35,670 nucleotides of DNA from Solidesulfovibrio magneticus (GTDB lineage Bacteria; Desulfobacterota; Desulfovibrionia; Desulfovibrionales; Desulfovibrionaceae), in the NCBI GenBank assembly GCA_002482565.1, contig DLGG01000143.1, forward strand, positions 56,694 through 92,363, written 5' to 3'. Positions within the stretch are counted from its first letter, which is position 1; every line of letters begins with the position of its first letter. Under the pieces are notes generated by a model. It did no database searches. It saw only the letters and a list, made by a program, of their open reading frames with translations, and was not told the DNA's origin. The translations under genes were made by a program, and so were the position numbers. Below are positions 1-8,111 of this stretch, in pieces.

Positions 1-100
1 CCAGCAGGAAAAAGCGCTCCACAAACTGGAAGAGCAGGCTGGGAGTGCGGTGCAGACCGAAAACCCATTGGGGGGTCCGGGGGCCTCTTCTCACACGCAA
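1..100. other. Window edge, no gene assigned; contains a half intergenic element at 70-87
   Basis: No reading frame here can be assigned with confidence. One plus frame stays open from the edge into tatA antisense, and one minus frame also reads open, but neither has a credible start and stop inside the segment. Bases 70-87 (G6-TCC-G5-CCTC) match 25,438-25,455 at 17 of 18 positions. The segment is therefore probably the tail of the same kind of intergenic element seen near 25.4 kb, next to a gene lying outside the window. Confidence 0.4.
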
Positions 101-133
101 AAAAGCCCCGGGGAGACGGCTCCTCGGGGCTTT
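101..133 (-). terminator. Rho-independent terminator of tatA
   Basis: AAAGCCCCG pairs with CGGGGCTTT around an inner GGAG/CTCC extension. On the minus strand the stem is followed by a run of six T (the A run at about 99-104 on the plus strand). It lies 22 bp after the tatA stop codon, so it most likely ends that transcript. The plus-strand side has only three T, so it would work less well in the other direction. Confidence 0.85.
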
Positions 134-154
134 GACGGCGGGTGGGATGTTGCT

Positions 155-352
155 CTAGGCTTTGTGGTCCGTGGAGTCGTCCTTGGGCTTGCCCGGGGTC
201 ACGTCGATCTCGTCAGGCTCGTTGGTGGCCTTCTTGAAATTTTTGATGGCCTTGCCCATGCCGGCGCCGATCTCGGGAAGCTTGTTGGCTCCGAAAATAA
301 TGAGCACGATGACCAGGATGATGATAAGCTCCGGAAATCCGATTCCAAACAT
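155..352 (-). CDS. tatA: Twin-arginine translocase subunit TatA/TatE family
   Basis: A 65-residue protein that fits the TatA family: short N-terminus, the FGIGFPEL motif at residues 2-9, one hydrophobic helix (about 8-21), the hinge FGANKLPEIG (about 20-29), an amphipathic helix (GKAIKNFKKA, about 33-42) and an acidic, polar tail. TatA multimers form the pore through which folded twin-arginine substrates, such as periplasmic hydrogenases, cross the inner membrane. The start is supported by GGAGG about 8 bp upstream and by a sigma70-like promoter at 382-410. It is monocistronic: a terminator follows at 101-133, and tatC/tatB are not in the window. The protein is on the short side for TatA but has the complete core. 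Confidence 0.95.
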   Translation of the reverse strand: MFGIGFPELIIILVIVLIIFGANKLPEIGAGMGKAIKNFKKATNEPDEIDVTPGKPKDDSTDHKA

Positions 353-381
353 GCTGCGCCTCCGCGGGTGGATTGGCCGTG

Positions 382-410
382 GCTATACACGCGGCCTTAG
401 GGCAGGTCAA
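382..410 (-). promoter_or_regulatory. Sigma70-like promoter for tatA
   Basis: Read on the minus strand, TTGACC (405-410 on plus) is separated by exactly 17 bp from TATAGC (382-387 on plus). This matches the -35/-10 consensus at five and four of six positions. Transcription would begin near 375, about 23 nt upstream of the tatA ATG, leaving room for the GGAGG ribosome binding site. This is a sequence-pattern prediction only. Confidence 0.6.
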
Positions 411-439
411 GGAAGGCACGGTTTTATGGACATTCCGTC

Positions 440-844
440 ATGACGGCGCGAATAAGCCGATTGTCGGGCCAGGGCTGCCCCTCTTGCCGGGGTGGGCGCT
501 GCCTCTACGAGGAGCACCTCAACCCGGGCCTGCACGAGAACCATCGTTGCGCCGTGCTCAACCGGCTGTGCCGGGCCTTTGACGACTTCGTGCTGCGCGC
601 CGACGTCATGGGGCTGCCCGAGGAGCAGGCCCAGGCCCTTTGGGAGACCCGTTTTCCGGCCACCCTGGCCAAAGAAGGGAATTGTCAGGATTACCTGCCC
701 GGTGATACGACTTCCTTCCCGGATTGCGCCCATGCCGTGGGCGATTTGTGCTTGCTCGCCTTTCCCCTGTGTCCGGGGCGTTGTCCTCGCTACCTGGAAG
801 GCTGGGCGCGGGGTGTCGCGCCAAAGGATGGTTTCCATGACTGA
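440..844 (+). CDS. Cysteine-rich conserved-type hypothetical protein
   Basis: A 134-residue protein that I do not recognise. It has ten cysteines: C13, C16 and C21 in a GCPSC-RGGRC arrangement near the N-terminus, two more near 37 and 44, and five in the second half, including CPGRCP near the C-terminus. The rest is helical and polar, with no signal peptide or membrane segment, so it is probably cytoplasmic. The spacing suggests a metal or iron-sulfur site, but this is inference. Its stop overlaps the start of the next gene, so the two are probably co-translated. The ATG at 440 has a weak ribosome binding site. The gene is divergent from tatA. Confidence 0.7.
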   Translation: MTARISRLSGQGCPSCRGGRCLYEEHLNPGLHENHRCAVLNRLCRAFDDFVLRADVMGLPEEQAQALWETRFPATLAKEGNCQDYLPGDTTSFPDCAHAVGDLCLLAFPLCPGRCPRYLEGWARGVAPKDGFHD

Positions 845-1682
845 CGCTGCCGGCAACGCTGTCACGTTGCTGCATTTTCCTTGTCTGACTCCGGCCGTGT
901 CCATCGACAGCGCGCCGGGGGTGCGTTTTCTTGATCCCGGCCTGGGCGAGTCTGGCGACCCGGAGTTGCTGCGTCCTGCCGATCTGCCGTTGTCCGAGGA
1001 AGAACTGGCAGGATTTTTGCGCGAATTCGAGCGCCTGCGTCGCGAGACGAAAAATCCCAAGGATCTGGCTCTGCTGGCGGGCGCTAGCGGAGGACATTTT
1101 TTCAGCGAGACCTCCTTTGCCGTGCGCGAGGCCCTGGAAGACCAGCTCAATCCGAGCCGGGTGGCTCTGCGTCGGGCCAAACAGGCCCAGTTGGCCTTGT
1201 GTCTGGCCGCCATGATCGAGCAGAGCGTGCTGGAGCTGGCCGAGGCCGGTTCCCTGGATGAGAATTTTCGTAAAGGTCTGGCCGAGAGCCTTGGCATTGA
1301 AGACGGCGACGACGATGACGACACGGCCATGGTTTTGGCCACGGCTTTTTCCAGCGACGGCGGCCTGCCCACTCCGGCGTCCCTGGCCGACGAATTCCGC
1401 CCGCCCTGGCGACAGTTGGTGTCGCCGTTTTGGGCCATTGCCCCGGTGGAGATCGGGCTATTTATTGATGACCCCGAAATCGCCGCGACGCTCCAGGACG
1501 CCGATCTCGGCTTTGAAGACGTCGCGCCCGAAGCGTTTCCAGCCTTATTCCCCGGCGGCGCTCCTGATGTGCCGCTGATCGCGGCCCGCCCGGCCGGTTA
1601 CCGGCTGGCCGGCCGGACCCGGCCCGATCCTGAGGCCCCGTGGCTCGACATGACGCGGCTGGTCGTGGCCGTCAAACCTTAA
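837..1682 (+). CDS. Hypothetical protein, probably translationally coupled to the cysteine-rich gene
   Basis: A 281-residue soluble-looking protein of unknown function. The ATG at 837 lies 8 bp inside the previous gene. An in-frame ATG at 828 (after AAAGG) is an alternative that adds three residues. Visible features are a Leu/Glu-rich helical middle (about 40-150), an acidic run GDDDDD near residue 160, and a C-terminal half rich in Ala, Pro and Asp ending in LVVAVKP. It has very few cysteines, unlike its partner. No transmembrane segment or enzyme motif is recognisable. The overlap suggests the two proteins form a functional pair. The HAD phosphatase follows after 21 bp and may share the transcript. 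Confidence 0.75.
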   Translation: MTDAAGNAVTLLHFPCLTPAVSIDSAPGVRFLDPGLGESGDPELLRPADLPLSEEELAGFLREFERLRRETKNPKDLALLAGASGGHFFSETSFAVREALEDQLNPSRVALRRAKQAQLALCLAAMIEQSVLELAEAGSLDENFRKGLAESLGIEDGDDDDDTAMVLATAFSSDGGLPTPASLADEFRPPWRQLVSPFWAIAPVEIGLFIDDPEIAATLQDADLGFEDVAPEAFPALFPGGAPDVPLIAARPAGYRLAGRTRPDPEAPWLDMTRLVVAVKP

Positions 1683-1703
1683 GACGGAGAAGAAGGCCGC
1701 CCG

Positions 1704-2369
1704 ATGTACGTTTGCAACCCCGCTGCCCCGCCCGAATTCCTGGCCCGGCTTTCCGGCGTCATCTTCGACTGCGACGGCGTGCTGGTCGATTCCCGGGACG
1801 CCAACCGCATGTATTACAACCTCATCCGCGAGGGCATCGGCATGTTGCCCATCACCCCCGAGGAAGAGGACTACGTCCACATGCACGCCGTGGGCGAGTG
1901 CCTGGACCGCATCATCCCGGCCAATCGCCGGAATGAAGCCGAGGAAGTCCGGCGCAATCTCGATTACCGGGACATCTTTCCGTATATTTTCCTGGAGGAT
2001 GGACTGGTCGAGCTACTCGAAACCCTGGACGGCCTTGGCGTGCGCATGGCCGTGCACACCAACCGGACGAACACGGTGGAACTGCTCTTGGCCCATTTCG
2101 AGATTGATCGTTTTTTTTCGCCGGTCATTGCAGCCGGAGCGCTTAAGCGGCCCAAGCCCGACCCCGAGGGCGTCCACCGCATCCTGGCCGACTGGCAGTT
2201 CCCCAAGGACGCCGTGGCCTACATCGGCGACTCGGCCTTGGACGAGCGTTCGGCCGCAGCCGCCGGCATCGCGTTTTGGTCCTACAAGAATCCCGGACTG
2301 GCCGCTGCCATGCACCTGTCGGACTTTGACAGCCTGCGCGTGTGTCTGGCCGGTTTGGCGGCCAAATAG
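1704..2369 (+). CDS. HAD-superfamily phosphatase (phosphoglycolate phosphatase-like)
   Basis: A 221-residue HAD hydrolase. Motif I is FDCDGVLVDS, with the nucleophile and acid at D22 and D24. A helical cap follows, then motif II (HTNRTNT, about 115-121), motif III lysine (LKRPKPDPEG) and motif IV (YIGDSALDERSAAAAG). The family removes phosphate from small phosphoesters using Mg2+. The subfamily resembles Gph/PpaX-type phosphatases, but substrate cannot be read from sequence. A purine-rich ribosome binding site (GGAGAAGAAGG) lies upstream of ATG 1704. It follows the two unknown genes closely and is followed by GC-rich hairpins, so it probably ends the operon. Confidence 0.88.
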   Translation: MYVCNPAAPPEFLARLSGVIFDCDGVLVDSRDANRMYYNLIREGIGMLPITPEEEDYVHMHAVGECLDRIIPANRRNEAEEVRRNLDYRDIFPYIFLEDGLVELLETLDGLGVRMAVHTNRTNTVELLLAHFEIDRFFSPVIAAGALKRPKPDPEGVHRILADWQFPKDAVAYIGDSALDERSAAAAGIAFWSYKNPGLAAAMHLSDFDSLRVCLAGLAAK

Positions 2370-2387
2370 CCGCCTGGACGCCAAAGA

Positions 2388-2444
2388 GCCTGCCCGCGTC
2401 CGGCAGGCCGCCCGCCTGTCTCGCCAGCGAGGCCGGCGGGCGGC
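2388..2444 (+). terminator. Two overlapping GC-rich hairpins after the HAD gene
   Basis: GCCTGCC (2388-2394) pairs with GGCAGGC (2402-2408), and GCCGCCCGCC (2407-2416) pairs perfectly with GGCGGGCGGC (2435-2444). The stems share two bases. There is no T tract, so this is either a weak terminator or a 3'-end stabilising structure. Confidence 0.4.
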
Positions 2445-2543
2445 TTCGGCAAGGAACCGGATTTGTCTTGATTAATGGCCGGCGCTGTGCCATTTTTCAG
2501 GTAAAGCGCGCCTGTTTTTGATACGCGCTGGAAAGGAATTCGC

Positions 2544-2855
2544 ATGGATATCATTGGCTATTTCTTTGTCGCCCTGGCCAGGGTGCTCGATATTGTCTTT
2601 AGCCTCTATTTCTGGATCATCCTGATTGCCGCGCTGCTCTCCTGGGTGCGCCCCGATCCGTACAATCCCGTGGTCCGCTTCCTACGCGCCGTCACCGATC
2701 CGGTATTCTACCGCGTCCGGCGCTGGCTGCCGTTTCTCACCATCGGCGGCATCGACCTGTCGCCCATCGTGGTGATCCTGGGGCTGCAGTTCTTACAATG
2801 GTTCCTTGTCCCCACCCTCATGCGCCTTGGCGGCGTGGGGATGGGGCGCATGTAG
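2544..2855 (+). CDS. YggT family integral membrane protein
   Basis: A 103-residue YggT-family protein. It has two hydrophobic segments (about 5-35 and 65-90) flanking the hallmark SWVRPDPYNPVVRFLRAVTDP loop (about 34-54), followed by RRWLP and GGIDLSPIVVILGLQF. YggT proteins are inner-membrane proteins of uncertain role, linked in other bacteria to osmotic/ion homeostasis and often placed near division genes. Start is supported by GAAAGG eight bases upstream of ATG. A DivIVA-like gene, a DUF167 gene and a DUF465 gene follow on the same strand; the yggT-divIVA-DUF167 neighbourhood is common in bacteria. Confidence 0.92.
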   Translation: MDIIGYFFVALARVLDIVFSLYFWIILIAALLSWVRPDPYNPVVRFLRAVTDPVFYRVRRWLPFLTIGGIDLSPIVVILGLQFLQWFLVPTLMRLGGVGMGRM

Positions 2856-2941
2856 GAACGGCGCATGGCGACGGCTGGTCCGGCCTGTGCCGCAAACCGC
2901 CTCGGGACGGCTAACGCCGCCGCCGGACTGGAATCGTAGCC

Positions 2942-3592
2942 GTGACCCTGGATAAGATCGACCTGCTCGACCGCACCTTTTCCCACAGCATCGTCGGCTA
3001 CCGCCGCGACGAAGTGGACCGCCTCGTGGCCGAGGCGGCGGAATCCATCGGCCGTTTGGCCGAGGAAAAGATGGCGCTTACCCGGGCCAACGACGGCCTT
3101 GCCCGGGAAATCGCCGAGTATCGCGCCCGGGAAGCGACGCTGCGCGACACTTTGCTCACCACCCAGCGCATCGTGGAAGAGCTCAAGGGCAAGGCCCGCG
3201 AGGAAGCCCGGCGCATCGTCGAGGCGGCCAAGAACGAAGCGGCCGCCATCATGACCGAGGCGCGCGGCCGGGCCGACGCCCTGGCCGGTGAGATCGAGGC
3301 CCTGGCGGCCCACAAGGCGGCGGTGACGGGCCGCTTTCGGGACCTGCTGACGCAGGCTTTGGCCTTGCTGGACGCCGAGACGGCCGAGGATGCAGCCCGG
3401 GGAGCGACGCCAGGGATGGGCCGGACGGTCGAAGGCGATCCGGAGGCGGCCGGAGGCGAACCCCAGGGCGTGCCGGTCGGCAAGGCCCGGACGGCCGAAA
3501 GTGCGCTTGGAACGACCGTGGGCGGCGTATTTCTGGGCGGCGATGCGGCCGATGCGGCCGTTTCCGTGTCGCAGCCGGGGCAGGGGAGCTAG
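2942..3592 (+). CDS. DivIVA domain-containing protein
   Basis: A 216-residue protein. The N-terminal DivIVA-type motif is at about residues 4-30 (DLLDRTFSHSIVGYRRDEVD): the membrane-targeting portion followed by the conserved Y-R-x-D-E-V-D. A long coiled coil rich in Glu, Ala and Arg runs to about 145, and a low-complexity Gly/Ala/Pro tail covers the last 70 residues. DivIVA proteins bind curved or polar membrane and recruit division or polarity factors. The start used is GTG at 2942, because the motif begins directly after it and no ATG lies nearby. The stop is 5 bp before the DUF167 gene. Confidence 0.85.
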   Translation: MTLDKIDLLDRTFSHSIVGYRRDEVDRLVAEAAESIGRLAEEKMALTRANDGLAREIAEYRAREATLRDTLLTTQRIVEELKGKAREEARRIVEAAKNEAAAIMTEARGRADALAGEIEALAAHKAAVTGRFRDLLTQALALLDAETAEDAARGATPGMGRTVEGDPEAAGGEPQGVPVGKARTAESALGTTVGGVFLGGDAADAAVSVSQPGQGS

Positions 3593-3597
3593 AGGCC

Positions 3598-3966
3598 ATG
3601 GCGCGTCCAGCCTTGACCCCGCGTGTTCCCCTGGCGGCCGGGCCTGGGTCCGACGACGGCGGGCGGCCGGTGTTCGTCGCGCCGGCCGGCGACGGGGCCT
3701 GGACCTTGCGGGTGGCCGTGACGCCGGGCGGAGCCAAGGACGCCCTGGCCGGGTTGGCCGAAGATCGCCTGCGGGTGCGGCTGCGGGCCAAGGCCGTGGA
3801 AGGGCAGGCCAACGCCGCCCTGACCGATTTCGTGGCGCGCTGCCTGGGGCTCAAACCCCGGCAAGTGCGCATTGTTTCCGGTGAGAAATCCCGGAAAAAG
3901 ACCTTACGTATCGAGACAGAGTCCGAGCCCGACTGGCCCAGGGCGGCCGGGACGGGATGCGACTAG
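3598..3966 (+). CDS. DUF167 (YggU family) protein
   Basis: A 122-residue protein with the YggU/DUF167 fold from about residue 40 to 110. The hallmark pattern is visible: RVAVTPGGAKDALAG, LRVRLRAKAVEGQANAAL (the family's A-x-P/V-x-x-G-x-A-N core), and VRIVSGEKSRKKTLRI. About 35 extra N-terminal residues, rich in Pro and Gly, precede the domain. The function of the family is unknown. The gene commonly sits beside yggT, as here. It starts 5 bp after the DivIVA-like gene, which implies co-translation. Confidence 0.9.
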   Translation: MARPALTPRVPLAAGPGSDDGGRPVFVAPAGDGAWTLRVAVTPGGAKDALAGLAEDRLRVRLRAKAVEGQANAALTDFVARCLGLKPRQVRIVSGEKSRKKTLRIETESEPDWPRAAGTGCD

Positions 3967-3990
3967 AACCGTCAACAAGGAGTCTGTGCC

Positions 3991-4224
3991 ATGGATCAAC
4001 GCGATCTGGATCTCGTCGCCAAGTACGGTGAAGCGGACCCGGAACTCAAGAGCCTCTATGAAGAGCATGTCGCGTTTGAAAAGATTCTGGAGAAGATGGA
4101 GTCCAAGCCGTATCTGACTCCGGCGGAAGAGACGGAACTCAAGGAGATCAAGAAGAAGAAGCTCTCCGGCAAGACTCGCATCGAAGCGCTTTTGGCCAAG
4201 TACCGTAAGGCGGAGGTCCAATAG
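3991..4224 (+). CDS. DUF465 (YdcH-like) small protein
   Basis: A 77-residue charged, all-helical protein of the DUF465/YdcH type. The N-terminal helix ends in the diagnostic LYEEHVAFEKILEKME (about 22-37), followed by LTPAEETELKEIKKKKLSGKTRIEALL. Function is unknown; members are small cytoplasmic helical hairpins. AAGGAG lies 10 bp upstream of the ATG. Its last codons contain a GGAGG that serves as ribosome binding site for ilvB, whose ATG begins one base after the stop, so the two genes are tightly coupled. Confidence 0.9.
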   Translation: MDQRDLDLVAKYGEADPELKSLYEEHVAFEKILEKMESKPYLTPAEETELKEIKKKKLSGKTRIEALLAKYRKAEVQ

Positions 4225-4225
4225 C

Positions 4226-5914
4226 ATGGAACTTACCGGGGCCCAGATCCTCCTGGAATCCCTGCGCCGTGAAGGCGTGGAAGTCGTGTTCGGCTTTCCG
4301 GGCGGTGCGGTCATCGACATTTACGACCAGCTGCCGCACTACCCCCTACGCCACGTGCTGGTGCGCCACGAACAGGGCGCCATCCACGCGGCCGACGGCT
4401 ATGCCCGGGCCACGGGCAAGGTAGGCGTATGCCTGGTGACCTCGGGCCCCGGAGCCACCAATACCGTGACCGGCATCGCGACGGCCTACATGGACTCGGT
4501 GCCGGTCGTCATCATCACCGGCCAGGTGCCGACGCCGCTTATCGGCAACGACGCTTTCCAGGAAGTCGACATCGTCGGCATCACACGCTCCTGCACCAAG
4601 CACAATTATCTGGTCAAGGACGTGCGCGACCTGGCCCGGGTCATCAAGGAGGCTTTCTATCTGGCCTCCACCGGCCGGCCGGGGCCGGTGCTTATCGACC
4701 TGCCCAAGGACGTGCAGACCCAGCTTACGGAATACAAGTACCCCAAGACCATCAAGATGCGCAGCTACAACCCCACTTACGCCCCCAACCCCAAGCAGGT
4801 GGCCAAGGTGGCGGAAGTGTTGCGCAAGGCTAAAAAGCCCATCATCTACGCCGGCGGCGGCGTCATCGCCTCCGAGGCCAGCGACGATCTGGCCTGGCTG
4901 GCCCGGGCCCTGGACATTCCGGTCACGGCCACGCTCATGGCCTTGGGCTGCTTTCCGGCCGACGATCCGCGCTGGCTCGGGATGCTCGGGATGCACGGCA
5001 CTTATGCCGCCAACATGGCCATCAGCCACGCCGACCTGATTCTGGCCATCGGCAGCCGCTTCGATGACCGGGTCACCGGCAAGATCAGCGAGTTTGCCAA
5101 AAACGCCAAGATCGTCCACATCGACATCGACCCCACCTCCATCCAAAAGAACGTGGCCGTGCACATTCCGGTGGTGGCCGACTGCAAAAGCTTTTTGACC
5201 GCTCTGCGCGACATTCTGGAGCCGGCCCTGGCGACCGAACCGGCCGCGTCCCATGAAGCCTGGACCACCAAGGTCTCGGACTGGAAAGCTGAAAAGCCGC
5301 TGAGCTACACCCAGAACGAGACCACCATCAAGCCCCAGTTCGTGGTGGAGACCATCTCCAAGCTGACCAAGGGCGAGGCCGTCATCACCACGGAAGTGGG
5401 CCAAAACCAGATGTGGGCGGCCCAGTTCTACGCCTTCACCAAGCCCCGGTCGTTTATCAGCTCCGGCGGTCTTGGCACCATGGGCTTCGGGTTCCCGGCG
5501 GCCATCGGGGCCCAGATGGCCTTCCCGGACAGGCTCGTCATCGACGTGGCCGGCGACGGCTCCATCCAGATGTGCATCCAGGAGTTGGCTACGGCCGTAT
5601 GCTACGGCCTGCCGGTCAAGATCGTCATTTTAAACAACGGCTATCTCGGCATGGTCCGGCAGTGGCAGGAGCTTTTCTACAAGAAAAACTACTGCGCCAC
5701 CTGCCTGGACGTGGCCCCGGACTTCGTCAAGCTGGCCGAGGCCTACGGCGCGGCCGGGTTTAGGGTCACCGATCCGGCCAAGGTCGAGTCCACCCTGGCC
5801 GAGGCCTTTGCCCTGCCGCGTCCGGTCATCGTGGACGTGGTGGTGGACCGCGAGGAGAACGTGGCCCCCATGGTGCCGGCCGGCAAGTCCATAACCGAGA
5901 TGATCCTCGTCTAG
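4226..5914 (+). CDS. ilvB: Acetolactate synthase, large (catalytic) subunit
   Basis: A 562-residue ThDP-dependent enzyme, full length for the family. It condenses two pyruvates to 2-acetolactate, or pyruvate with 2-oxobutyrate, at the start of valine/leucine/isoleucine synthesis. The ThDP-activating glutamate is E49 (HEQGAIHAADGYARATG). The FAD/central domain carries GIGSRFDDRVTGK, and the C-terminal Mg-ThDP motif GDGSI is at about 443-447 with the closing LNNGYLGMVRQWQ. It starts one base after DUF465 with GGAGG upstream, and ilvN follows after 12 bp, so catalytic and regulatory subunits are co-expressed. No leader peptide or T-box is visible upstream. Confidence 0.98.
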   Translation: MELTGAQILLESLRREGVEVVFGFPGGAVIDIYDQLPHYPLRHVLVRHEQGAIHAADGYARATGKVGVCLVTSGPGATNTVTGIATAYMDSVPVVIITGQVPTPLIGNDAFQEVDIVGITRSCTKHNYLVKDVRDLARVIKEAFYLASTGRPGPVLIDLPKDVQTQLTEYKYPKTIKMRSYNPTYAPNPKQVAKVAEVLRKAKKPIIYAGGGVIASEASDDLAWLARALDIPVTATLMALGCFPADDPRWLGMLGMHGTYAANMAISHADLILAIGSRFDDRVTGKISEFAKNAKIVHIDIDPTSIQKNVAVHIPVVADCKSFLTALRDILEPALATEPAASHEAWTTKVSDWKAEKPLSYTQNETTIKPQFVVETISKLTKGEAVITTEVGQNQMWAAQFYAFTKPRSFISSGGLGTMGFGFPAAIGAQMAFPDRLVIDVAGDGSIQMCIQELATAVCYGLPVKIVILNNGYLGMVRQWQELFYKKNYCATCLDVAPDFVKLAEAYGAAGFRVTDPAKVESTLAEAFALPRPVIVDVVVDREENVAPMVPAGKSITEMILV

Positions 5915-5926
5915 GAGAGCACCCCC

Positions 5927-6409
5927 ATGCGCCACATCTTATCCATCCTCGTCGAGAACGAACCCGGGGTGCTTGCCAGGGTGGCCGGCCTGTTCAGCGG
6001 CCGGGGCTACAACATCGAAACCTTAAACGTCGCCCCCACCCTGACCGAGGGCCTGTCCATGATGACCATCACCACCACCGGTGACGAGGCCATCATCGAA
6101 CAGATCGTCAAGCAGCTGCGCAAGCTCGTCACCACCCTCAAGGTCGTTGACCTCACCGAAGTCAAGTCCGTGCAGCGCGAAATGATGCTGCTGCGGGTGG
6201 ACGCCGAAGGCCAGAAGCGCGTCGAGGTATTGCGCATCGTGGACATCTTCCGCTGCAAGGTGGTGGATGTGAGCCCGGACGAACTGGTGCTCGAAGTCAC
6301 CGGCAACCAGGAGAAGCTCACGGCGCTTATAAACCTCCTGCAACGCATCGGCATCAAGGAAGTCGCCCGCACCGGGGCCGTGGCCATGAAGCGCGGGATG
6401 CAGGAGTAG
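5927..6409 (+). CDS. ilvN: Acetolactate synthase, small (regulatory) subunit
   Basis: A 160-residue protein of the IlvN/IlvH type. The N-terminal ACT domain (about 1-75) begins HILSILVENEPGVLARVAGLFSGRGYNIETL, which forms the valine-binding site in the family. The C-terminal ALS_ss_C domain (about 80-158) contains VDIFRCKVVDVSPDELVLEVTGN. It activates IlvB and gives feedback inhibition by valine. GGAG precedes the ATG, and the gene lies 12 bp after ilvB and 67 bp before ilvC. Confidence 0.97.
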   Translation: MRHILSILVENEPGVLARVAGLFSGRGYNIETLNVAPTLTEGLSMMTITTTGDEAIIEQIVKQLRKLVTTLKVVDLTEVKSVQREMMLLRVDAEGQKRVEVLRIVDIFRCKVVDVSPDELVLEVTGNQEKLTALINLLQRIGIKEVARTGAVAMKRGMQE

Positions 6410-6476
6410 GGCGCTTGCGCGCCCCGTCCGTATTGGAAATCGAGCGTGCCCCAAGCGGCACGAGAAAGGAGCAAGG

Positions 6477-7466
<990 letters not shown>

Positions 7467-7474
7467 CTTCACGA

Positions 7475-7506
7475 GCGGCCGGCTCCGCCGGGGCCGGCCG
7501 CTTTTT
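7475..7506 (+). terminator. Rho-independent terminator after ilvC
   Basis: GCGGCCGGC (7475-7483) and GCCGGCCGC (7493-7501) form a perfect nine-base-pair stem with a nine-base loop. T5 follows directly at 7502-7506. It is placed 8 bp after the ilvC stop and separates the ilv unit from the next cluster. Confidence 0.9.
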
Positions 7507-7518
7507 CAAGGAGACGCC

Positions 7519-8067
7519 ATGCCCAATCCCCGTGGGACTTCCCGGCCGGGCCGTTTCGGCCTGCGACTATGGGGCGTCCTGACCCTGCTTGCCCTGCTTT
7601 GGGCCGCCCCTGCCTGTCCGTCCCTGGCGGCCGCGACCGCCGATTTCCAGGACAATCCCCTCGAACTCGCCGCCGACCCGATTCCCGGCCAGATGGAACG
7701 GGCCGAGAACGGCGATCCCAAGGCCCAGTGCGACGTCGGCATCGCCTATTTGAACGGCCGTCATGTGGCCCAGGACTACCGCCTGGGACTCCACTGGCTG
7801 ACCAAATCCTCGGACGCCGGCTTTGCTTACGCCCGCTTTGTCCTGGCCGACGTCTACAACCGGGGCTACGCCGGCGTGCCGGTCAATGAGGAACTGGCCT
7901 ATTATTACGCCTCCCTGGCAGCTGCTTCCTCGACCCTGCCGGACCGGGTCCGCGACCGGGCCGTCAAATTGCGCGACACAGCGGCCAAGCGCTTAAGCGC
8001 CGCCCAGATCACCGGCATGCAGGCCAAGGCCGCCCTGGCCCCTCTGGACGCTGCCGTCGGCAACTGA
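7519..8067 (+). CDS. Exported Sel1-like (tetratricopeptide) repeat protein
   Basis: A 182-residue protein with an N-terminal signal peptide: Arg-rich start, a hydrophobic core at about 17-31, and likely cleavage after SLAA near 38. It has about two Sel1-like repeats, KAQCDVGIAYLNGRHVAQDY (about 72-91, followed by a GLHWLTKSSDAG helix) and ARFVLADVYNRGYAGVPVNE with AYYYASLAAA. Such repeats act as protein-interaction scaffolds, here probably in the periplasm. The C-terminal 50 residues are Ala-rich and helical. AAGGAG sits 7 bp upstream of the ATG. It opens a five-gene plus-strand cluster of mainly envelope proteins. Partners cannot be predicted. Confidence 0.8.
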   Translation: MPNPRGTSRPGRFGLRLWGVLTLLALLWAAPACPSLAAATADFQDNPLELAADPIPGQMERAENGDPKAQCDVGIAYLNGRHVAQDYRLGLHWLTKSSDAGFAYARFVLADVYNRGYAGVPVNEELAYYYASLAAASSTLPDRVRDRAVKLRDTAAKRLSAAQITGMQAKAALAPLDAAVGN

Positions 8068-8111
8068 CGTCCGCCGCCAGCGCGGACTTTCCGGCCAACG
8101 AGAGCAGCATC

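Noticed and set aside
1..400. Open plus frame from the window edge to 400
   Set aside because: It runs antisense through tatA and has a low-complexity, Gly/Arg-rich translation. tatA with promoter, ribosome binding site and terminator explains the segment.
4000..4225. Leucine/valine attenuator or T-box before ilvB
   Set aside because: The space before ilvB is occupied by the DUF465 gene, and no leader peptide with branched-chain codons or T-box core sequence is visible.
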